A stretch of 64,000 nt of DNA. It comes from Bifidobacterium sp. ESL0690 (GTDB lineage Bacteria; Actinomycetota; Actinomycetes; Actinomycetales; Bifidobacteriaceae). The translations under genes and the position numbers were made by a program. Positions 55,062 to 61,306 of this stretch are shown here, piece by piece. The first letter of the stretch is position 1, and each line of letters starts with the position of its first letter. The notes under the pieces are model-generated. The model was not told where the DNA came from. It made no database searches and saw nothing but the letters and a program-made list of their open reading frames with translations. Location: NCBI RefSeq assembly GCF_029392315.1, contig NZ_CP113939.1:2480001-2544000 (forward strand), given 5' to 3'.

Positions 55062-56072
55062 ATGAAATACGGAATCATCGGCGCAGGAGCCATGGGATTC
55101 AGATACGGCGTGCTGCTGCAGGAGTTGGCGCACCAGCCGGTGGATTACGTTGAAATTTGGGAGCCGAACCTCAAGAAAGTCAAGGAGCAGGGCGGCGTCT
55201 ACGTTTCCCGCGACCACGAGAACCGTCACCTTGTCAAGGCCGATATTTACTCGCCGGAAGAATATGCGGCCAAAGGCGGCGACCCCGACCTCTGGATCAT
55301 CATGGTCAAGCAGATGGACCTCGACAACTATCTCAAACGCTGCGCCGACGCCGGACTTTTCAAGGACCATCAGGTCGTTTTCAGCGCGATGAACGGCTGG
55401 GGCCACTTCGAGAAAATCCTCAAGTACTTCCCCAAGGACCGCATCTACGGCGGCACCGCGATGGTCGCGAGCGCCTTCAACGGCCCGGGCGACGTCGATT
55501 TCATCGGCAAGCCGGGCGCCGGCACGATGCACATCTGCGCGATGACCGAGGAAGTCACGCCGGTCGAGAAGGAATTCGTGGCCGACCTCGACAAAACCGG
55601 CTTCAACCCGCAGGTCACGCAGAACTTCCGCGGCACCTGCATGGCCAAGGTCATCTTCAACTCGGTCATCAACTCGCTGTGCACGATGTACCAAATCACG
55701 ATGGGCCAGTTCGTTTCGTACTCTGGTTACAAGGACATGGCCACACAGCTCATCAACGAGGCCTACGACGCGCTCGAGCGCTCCGGCTTCCAGCCCATCC
55801 AGACCCGCGCCGAGGCCATCAAGGAAATCGATTACGTCAGCCGCGTCGCCAACCCGCTGCACTACCCCTCGATGTATCAGGACATGTCAAAGGGCCGCAA
55901 GACCGAGGTCGATTACATCAACGGCTACATCGCTCGAGTCGGCCGCGAGAACGACTGCCCGTGCCGCGTCCAGGAATTCCTGACCCACGGCGTCCACGTC
56001 GCCGAACTCGCCTTCCAAGTCCACAAGAAGGAAGCCGCGGAAGCCGCTGAGGCCGCCGCCACAGCCAAGTAA
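55062..56072 (+). CDS. ketopantoate-reductase-family (PanE/ApbA) oxidoreductase, copy 1
   Basis: The 336-residue protein begins MKYGIIGAGAMGFRYGVLL, with the NADP-binding GxGxxG. It has VKQMDLDNYL and VVFSAMNGWGH from the Rossmann domain, the catalytic Lys in AKVIFNSVINSLC, and the C-terminal PanE signature HYPSMYQDMSKGRKTEVDYINGYI. It would reduce ketopantoate or a similar 2-keto acid, but bifidobacteria often lack full pantothenate synthesis, so another substrate is possible. AGAAGGGAAACATC precedes the ATG. The next gene is a close paralogue, and the C-terminal tail of Ala/Glu (EAAEAAEAAATAK) is unlike the usual end. Confidence 0.88.
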   Translation: MKYGIIGAGAMGFRYGVLLQELAHQPVDYVEIWEPNLKKVKEQGGVYVSRDHENRHLVKADIYSPEEYAAKGGDPDLWIIMVKQMDLDNYLKRCADAGLFKDHQVVFSAMNGWGHFEKILKYFPKDRIYGGTAMVASAFNGPGDVDFIGKPGAGTMHICAMTEEVTPVEKEFVADLDKTGFNPQVTQNFRGTCMAKVIFNSVINSLCTMYQITMGQFVSYSGYKDMATQLINEAYDALERSGFQPIQTRAEAIKEIDYVSRVANPLHYPSMYQDMSKGRKTEVDYINGYIARVGRENDCPCRVQEFLTHGVHVAELAFQVHKKEAAEAAEAAATAK

Positions 56073-56149
56073 CCGGTTTCGCTAGCCAATAGTTAGCCTG
56101 TTCAAGTGCTGGCTGGCACTCTCGGCACATTGAAAGCGCCGGCCGAAAT

Positions 56150-56270
56150 CATTAAGCGCCATTCCTTACGCGTTTGCTTCACGCTTGTGCGTAAGAAATG
56201 GCGCTTACAGCATCTACATGTCACTTTTTACGCGGAACACGTTCGTAAACACGTAAGAAATGACTTTTAG
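56150..56270. repeat. two hairpin units 62 bp apart after reductase copy 1
   Basis: The first hairpin (56153-56207) has arms TAAGCGCCATT and AATGGCGCTTA. The second (56220-56264) has GTCACTTTTTACG and CGTAAGAAATGAC. In both, TTACGCG and CGTAAGAAATG occur, and equivalent bases are exactly 62 apart. The first probably also ends the upstream transcript. Confidence 0.65.
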
Positions 56271-56327
56271 AAATCCTTACAGCGCATCTCTCGCATCAAC
56301 GCAATGTCATCTGTCCATAACCGCACC

Positions 56328-56367
56328 CAATTTGTCTCAAAATTCGCTATAATTTTGTCCGCTATTT
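56328..56367 (+). promoter_or_regulatory. element shared by both reductase genes, copy 2
   Basis: CAATTTGTCTCAAAA is followed by CAAAATT/AATTTTG as a small inverted repeat. It lies 183 bases before the second reductase start. Downstream, CCACAAGATTGT is also shared between the two leaders. Confidence 0.5.
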
Positions 56368-56510
56368 GACCATTTAGTACTTAACTCCCAGCTTCTGAGC
56401 TTAAAGCTAAGTATCCATGGGGAATCGCTTTCATATCCACAAGATTGTGCGATGCCCGCGGGAGCTCAAAAGGCAGGAAACAGCAAAATTAAACACGGGA
56501 AAGAATGATT

Positions 56511-57512
56511 ATGAAATACGGGATTATTGGCGCAGGATCTATGGGCTTCAGGTTTGGGGTACTATTCCACAACCTGGTGGGCCGCGACGTCGATTACATC
56601 GATATCTGGGAACCGAACCTGAAGGCAATCAAGGAGCAGGGCGGCGTCTACGTTTCCCGCGATTACGAAAACCGTCATCTGGAAAAAGTCAACGTCTATA
56701 CGCCTGAAGAGTACGCGGCCAAGGGCGGCGATCCGGACATGTGGATCATCATGGTCAAGCAGATGCAGCTGCAGGACTATCTCACGCGTTGCGCCGACGC
56801 CGGGCTTTTCAAGGACCACCAAGTCGTCTTCAGCGCGATGAACGGCTGGGGCCATTTCGAAAAAATTCTCAAGTACTTCCCCAAGGACCGCGTCTATGGC
56901 GGCACCGCAATGCTCGGAAGCTCCTTCCTCGGGCCCGGCGAAGTCGATTTCCAGGGCAAGCTTGGCGGTGGAAGCATGCATATCTGCTCGATGAGCGGAG
57001 AGGTGACACCGGTGGAGCAAGAGCTGGTCGATGACTTCGAAAAGGCTCATTTCAATCCGATAATTTCGCACGACCTGCAAGGCACCTGCCTGGCGAAGAT
57101 CATCTTCAATTCCGTGGTCAACTCGCTGTGCACGATGTATCAAATCCGTATGGGCCAGTTCATCTCTTATCCGGGCGCGATGGATATGACCACGCAACTG
57201 GTCAACGAGGCTTATGACGCACTGGAACGCGGCGGTATTCAGCCGATTCAGACGCGTGCCGAGGCCATCCACGAAGTCGAGAATTCCAGCAAGGTCGTGA
57301 TGCCGCTGCACTATCCGTCGATGTATCAGGACATGGTCGCCGGCCGCAAGACCGAAGTCGACTATATCAACGGCTACATCGCTCGGGTCGGGCGCGAGAA
57401 CGACTGCCCGTGCCGCGTGCACGAGTTCGTGACCAACGGCGTCCACGTCGCCGAACTCGCCTTCCAAATTCACAAGAAGGAAGCCGCCGAAAAGGCCGCT
57501 GCTGGTAAGTAA
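56511..57512 (+). CDS. ketopantoate-reductase-family (PanE/ApbA) oxidoreductase, copy 2
   Basis: The 333-residue paralogue has the same motifs as copy 1: MKYGIIGAGSMGFRFG, VKQMQLQDYL, the catalytic Lys in AKIIFNSVVNSLC, and HYPSMYQDMVAGRKTEVDY. The second half is nearly identical to copy 1, while differences cluster in the middle (about residues 150-190), where substrate selectivity could change. ATG 56511 is preceded by GGGAAAG at a suitable distance; ATG 56505 would place it too close. Both genes have their own leader, so each may be transcribed separately. Tandem duplication is clear, but the reason is not. Confidence 0.87.
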   Translation: MKYGIIGAGSMGFRFGVLFHNLVGRDVDYIDIWEPNLKAIKEQGGVYVSRDYENRHLEKVNVYTPEEYAAKGGDPDMWIIMVKQMQLQDYLTRCADAGLFKDHQVVFSAMNGWGHFEKILKYFPKDRVYGGTAMLGSSFLGPGEVDFQGKLGGGSMHICSMSGEVTPVEQELVDDFEKAHFNPIISHDLQGTCLAKIIFNSVVNSLCTMYQIRMGQFISYPGAMDMTTQLVNEAYDALERGGIQPIQTRAEAIHEVENSSKVVMPLHYPSMYQDMVAGRKTEVDYINGYIARVGRENDCPCRVHEFVTNGVHVAELAFQIHKKEAAEKAAAGK

Positions 57513-57564
57513 CCGATTTCGGTAACCGGGAGACAACTGTTTAAAGGCTGGCCAAACCCGTTAG

Positions 57565-57612
57565 CGCGTTGAAAGCAACGATTGAAATTTCCAAAACGTT
57601 GCTTTCAACGCG
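57565..57612 (+). terminator. intrinsic terminator after reductase copy 2
   Basis: The 16-bp perfect arms CGCGTTGAAAGCAACG and CGTTGCTTTCAACGCG are followed by TTCTTTTA. Confidence 0.85.
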
Positions 57613-57673
57613 TTCTTTTATATCTATATGACCAACGATATAGCCGACTTTTATTCTCTATAAACCCAGGCTT

Positions 57674-58126
57674 CTAGCCAATAAAGACCAGAGCGCCAAG
57701 GCTCAGCGCGAAAACGAAGCAAACCGGGGTGTAAAGCCGTGTATCCCAGTAGGCGAAAACCGTGTCGCGTTCGCGCTTGAAGATGCCGACGACGTTCGTC
57801 TCACCGATAAAACGGACGAAGAACACAAGCGTCGCGACACCGAGCAGCATGCGCACGATGATGTTGGGACTCACCCAGTCCCAAACGAGCAGTGTAATCT
57901 GCACGACGAAGCAGAAAACCACTCCCCACGCGGCCCAAGCCGGCGGCTGGTCGCCCGCCTTGACGTGCATCAGATGCGGCTTGTAATTGTGCTTGTAGGC
58001 CGGCAGCACGTATTCGGTCAGTTTCGTCCCGCCGCAGGCCCAATAGGCGTGTACCGAAAGGATGGCCAGGCTCATCACGATATCGAGCACAATGAGAATA
58101 TGTTTCAGCAATTCCATGCGTTCCAT
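57674..58126 (-). CDS. DUF3995-family membrane protein
   Basis: This 150-residue protein has four hydrophobic helices. The first (ILIVLDIVMSLAILSVHAYWACGG) ends in the H-A-Y-W-x-x-G-G motif typical of the DUF3995 family. Others are WAAWGVVFCFVVQITLLV, VRMLLGVATLVFFVRFIG and PVCFVFALSLGALVF. Between helices 3 and 4 is RFIGETNVVGIFKRERDT. The function of the family is unknown. It converges on reductase copy 2. A weak Shine-Dalgarno precedes the start. Confidence 0.75.
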   Translation of the reverse strand: MERMELLKHILIVLDIVMSLAILSVHAYWACGGTKLTEYVLPAYKHNYKPHLMHVKAGDQPPAWAAWGVVFCFVVQITLLVWDWVSPNIIVRMLLGVATLVFFVRFIGETNVVGIFKRERDTVFAYWDTRLYTPVCFVFALSLGALVFIG

Positions 58127-58467
58127 GCTATCGGAATCGAAAATTCAGCTCTATCATTTTCTGTGATGAAGTTGCCAAAACATATGAGATACAGCAAAAT
58201 CATCGATAACTTAAAATCGTGCAAACCCTTCTGCTATCAGGGATTAAAGGATTCCACACTTATCGTTTTTTGCAATCACCCATTCACCAACTGCGATAAT
58301 TCTTTTGTAATAACACGAGTCGATTCAAACTTTTCCACATCAGAACACAACACATAAATAATCCGCCAAAACCAGTCTGGGATTGGCGGATTATCCACAG
58401 CAAAATTGGTTCAGGATGAACGGTTCAGAACGCTCTCAGGCATTCAAAAGCCATTCACCTCAAACGA
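58127..58467. other. 340-bp intergenic region, terminator only
   Basis: Apart from the hairpin at 58359-58393 (TAATCCGCCAA/TTGGCGGATTA), which lies just past the aminotransferase stop, I see nothing. The middle is AT-rich and would hold the promoter of the DUF3995 gene. Confidence 0.45.
58359..58393 (-). terminator. hairpin after the MalY/PatB-type gene
   Basis: Perfect 11-bp arms with a 13-base loop lie 75 bases beyond the aminotransferase stop. Confidence 0.65.
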
Positions 58468-59679
58468 TCAATCAACGAAAACGTACTTGCTCAGGCGCTG
58501 CATCGCTTCCTGAACGCGGGAAAGCGGGAGGGCGACGTTCATGCGGATGGCGCACGGGGCCTTGAACTGGCGGCCGTCCTGCACGGCGACGCCGACGTTC
58601 CACGCCCGCTTCAAGAGCTCGTCGAGCGTAATGTTGTGCGCCTTGCACCAGTCGGAGCAGTCCAAGAAGAGCATGTAGGTGCCTTCGGGGTGGCCGAACG
58701 TGACCTCCGGGAAATGCTCGGTGAAGTAATCGCATACGTAATCGATGTTGCCGGTCAGCACTTGCCGCAGCTCGTCGAGCCACTCATGGCCTTCGGGCTT
58801 GTAGGCGCCGATCAGCGCGTGCATCGACAGAACGTTCATGGCGTTGTACTCGGGCTTCAGGCCCTTCGACGTGACGCGGTCGCGCAGATACTTGTTGTAG
58901 ATGATATGGTACGAACCCACAAGTCCGGCGAGGTTGAAGGTCTTGCTCGGCGCGTACATCGCGGCGACACGGTTGCGTGCATCCTCGCTCACGGATTGGG
59001 TCGGGATGTGCTTGTGCTCGCCAAGAATGATATCGGACCAGATTTCATCAGAAATGACCACGCAATCATTTTCGCGATAGACCTCCATCGCTTTTTCGAT
59101 CTCCCAGCGCTCCCAGACGCGGCCGCAAGGGTTGTGCGGGCTGCAGAAAACGGCGACGTGAATATTGTTTTCCTTGAGCTTCTTATCCATATCCTCGAAG
59201 TCCATACGCCACACGCCGTTTTCGTCGCGCTTGAGCGGCGAGTGGACGATATGATAGCCGTTGGATTCGATAGCGTTGGTAAAACCGACGTAAGTCGGGC
59301 TATGCAGCAAAACCGAATCTCCGGGGGCTGCGAAAGCGGTTACGGTGGAGACGACCCCGCCCAAAACGCCGTTTTCGTAACCGATATCTTCCGGCTTCAA
59401 GTTAGTCACGCCGTTGCGCGTCTTCTGCCAGTCGATAATCGCATTGAAGTATTCGTCAGTCGGTCGGAAATAGCCGAACGCAGGGTGCTTCGCACGCTCG
59501 ATAATCGCGTCCTGAATCGTCGGGACAGTGGCAAAATTCATATCGGCCACCCACATCGGAATGATGTCAAACCCGTCCTTCGGCGGCTCCGGCGCGAACC
59601 CCGGCTCCTTGCCCAGCTCGTCGACGGCGATGGCATCCTTGCCGTGCCGGTCCATAATCGACGTGAAATCGTACTTCAT
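58468..59679 (-). CDS. MalY/PatB-type aminotransferase (cystathionine beta-lyase-like)
   Basis: The 403-residue fold-type I PLP enzyme has MWVADMNFATVP near residue 42 as in PatB/MalY. It has YENGVLGGV, SPHNPCGRVWE with the Asn-Pro-x-Gly element, SDEIWSDIILGEHKH with the PLP Asp, and APSKTFNLAGL with the lysine that binds PLP. By family it cleaves cystathionine or cysteine S-conjugates. AAGGAGAAGAA precedes ATG 59679, and a longer frame adds 31 residues without homology. No sulfur-metabolism gene lies beside it, so the physiological substrate is uncertain. Confidence 0.9.
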   Translation of the reverse strand: MKYDFTSIMDRHGKDAIAVDELGKEPGFAPEPPKDGFDIIPMWVADMNFATVPTIQDAIIERAKHPAFGYFRPTDEYFNAIIDWQKTRNGVTNLKPEDIGYENGVLGGVVSTVTAFAAPGDSVLLHSPTYVGFTNAIESNGYHIVHSPLKRDENGVWRMDFEDMDKKLKENNIHVAVFCSPHNPCGRVWERWEIEKAMEVYRENDCVVISDEIWSDIILGEHKHIPTQSVSEDARNRVAAMYAPSKTFNLAGLVGSYHIIYNKYLRDRVTSKGLKPEYNAMNVLSMHALIGAYKPEGHEWLDELRQVLTGNIDYVCDYFTEHFPEVTFGHPEGTYMLFLDCSDWCKAHNITLDELLKRAWNVGVAVQDGRQFKAPCAIRMNVALPLSRVQEAMQRLSKYVFVD

Positions 59680-59879
59680 TTCTTCTCCTTCTATACAAGC
59701 AACGTATGGATTTATGGCGGCCTTGCATTTTCGTTGTGCGCCATACGTCAATCGCTTACGTATGATTCCCACTTTACAACCGGCAATTGCCCAAATGTCA
59801 CGATGACGTTTCGACTTATAGCAAACGAAATCACGCCTCCGCTGCAGCCATGAGCGCTGTTACGCCCATAACTTTCGCG

Positions 59880-61133
59880 CTATCCTTCTTCTTCGGCGAC
59901 CATGTCTTCCACGGATTCGCCGTAGAAGTCGATGATGCGGTCGACGTAAGGGCCGAGGATGGCGTTAGGCATGCTGAAAATTTCGTGGACAGCGGGCTCG
60001 ACGCGCTCCAAAACCACATCGCCGCTTTCCACACGGACGCGCTCGACAAAACGGTTCTGCGCGGAGTTGCGTACCCACGTATCACGGCCGGCCTGGAAAA
60101 GCAGAATCGGCGTCTCGATACGCGAACAGGCCTCGCGCGAGAGAATCGCATGCGACATCTTGAGCGCCTGGTTGACCCAGCCGAACGTGGCGGCGTTGGT
60201 TTGATAATGCGGATCTTTCTTGCGTAGACTAAAGTACCATTGCACACGCGATTGCTCGGCACCTTCGTAACCTTTGAGTTTCATGGTCGGCGAGAACTCG
60301 GTCTGTCCGGGGGCGCGGCGTCGCGAAAGCCCGACAGTGCTGGCGAGCGCGGTAACCGGCCCGGCAATGGAATTCGGCATGCCAGTGACCGGCTCAATCA
60401 TCGGCGAGGAAAGTACGGCCCGGTTGAAAAGCATGGGAAAACTTTCGAGCGCAGCCGCCGCAATGCCACCACCCATCGAATGTGAATAGAGGTGCATCGG
60501 CTGGTCACCCGCGTACTGCCGCCCGATGGTCTGCGAGAATTTGGCGAGATCCGCGACATACCGCCGCCAATCGTCAATCCAAACCAGCGAGGGATTCGAG
60601 ACGTCTCGCACCGAATAGCCGTGGCCGCGGTGTTCCAGAATGCAGACGGAGTAGCCGGCAAGCAGGAAATACCATGTCATTTCGGCGTGCTTTGCGGCGA
60701 ATTCCGTGAACCCGAACGAGAAGACGATGGCCCCGCGGAACTTGGCGCTGGCACCGTCGATATTGAGGGCGTCGAATTTGTGCGCGTCAAAGCAAACGTA
60801 ATGCAACTTGCCAAGCGTCGGTGGAGCTCCCAGCGAGGAGATGCCGAAGAGCTTGCTATGCATGATCCGCTGCTCTTCTTCCTCGTCCGGTCCGGTGTCG
60901 ATGCCGGTTCCGCTGATGCCGATTCCTGCGTCGCCCATACCGACGTGGGTGGCACCGCTATCGTTAGAAGCATCTGCACTGGTAGCCGCCGCGCCAGCCG
61001 TCTTCCCGCTCGGGTCGTCTGCCACACCAGCAGGCGACATCCAGCCTTCCTCGCGGCAACCAGCGAGCGCGGGCAGCACGGTATCGCGCATCACCTCGGC
61101 ATAATGGTTCTCGTCAATCAACGGCATATGCAT
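59880..61133 (-). CDS. alpha/beta hydrolase (monoacylglycerol-lipase/lysophospholipase-like)
   Basis: The 417-residue protein has VFSFGFTEFAAKHAE with the oxyanion region, EHRGHGYS, the nucleophile elbow SHSMGGG, the acid in GRDTWV, and the His in AVHEIF. The order matches lysophospholipase PldB-like enzymes that cleave mono-acylated lipids. The N-terminal 90 residues are a low-complexity insert (Ala/Ser/Asp/Gly-rich) with an EEEE run. The usual first Gly of GxSxG is Ser here. It lies 200 bases behind the MalY-type gene and points the same way. Confidence 0.85.
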   Translation of the reverse strand: MHMPLIDENHYAEVMRDTVLPALAGCREEGWMSPAGVADDPSGKTAGAAATSADASNDSGATHVGMGDAGIGISGTGIDTGPDEEEEQRIMHSKLFGISSLGAPPTLGKLHYVCFDAHKFDALNIDGASAKFRGAIVFSFGFTEFAAKHAEMTWYFLLAGYSVCILEHRGHGYSVRDVSNPSLVWIDDWRRYVADLAKFSQTIGRQYAGDQPMHLYSHSMGGGIAAAALESFPMLFNRAVLSSPMIEPVTGMPNSIAGPVTALASTVGLSRRRAPGQTEFSPTMKLKGYEGAEQSRVQWYFSLRKKDPHYQTNAATFGWVNQALKMSHAILSREACSRIETPILLFQAGRDTWVRNSAQNRFVERVRVESGDVVLERVEPAVHEIFSMPNAILGPYVDRIIDFYGESVEDMVAEEEG

Positions 61134-61241
61134 ACCGCCAGTCTATCCGCACACGCTGGCACGTTTGGCATCGGTTTCACTTACACCAAACACCATATTT
61201 AATTGGCCGGTAAGGGCTATAAAGGTATCCGGCACAAACAA

Positions 61242-61284
61242 GACGGCCCGGCATCGGAACGATATGGTTCCGTGCCGGACCGTC
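61242..61284 (-). terminator. hairpin after the last LRR surface-protein gene
   Basis: GACGGCCCGGCATCGGAAC pairs with GGTTCCGTGCCGGACCGTC over most of its length, with small mismatches. It begins 23 bases past the stop. Confidence 0.75.
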
Positions 61285-61306
61285 AGATGACTAGCGAATC
61301 AATAGA

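Noticed and set aside
55157..56050. A 297-codon frame within reductase copy 1
   Set aside because: It is an alternative frame of the PanE-type gene, Arg/His-rich and without a start signal.
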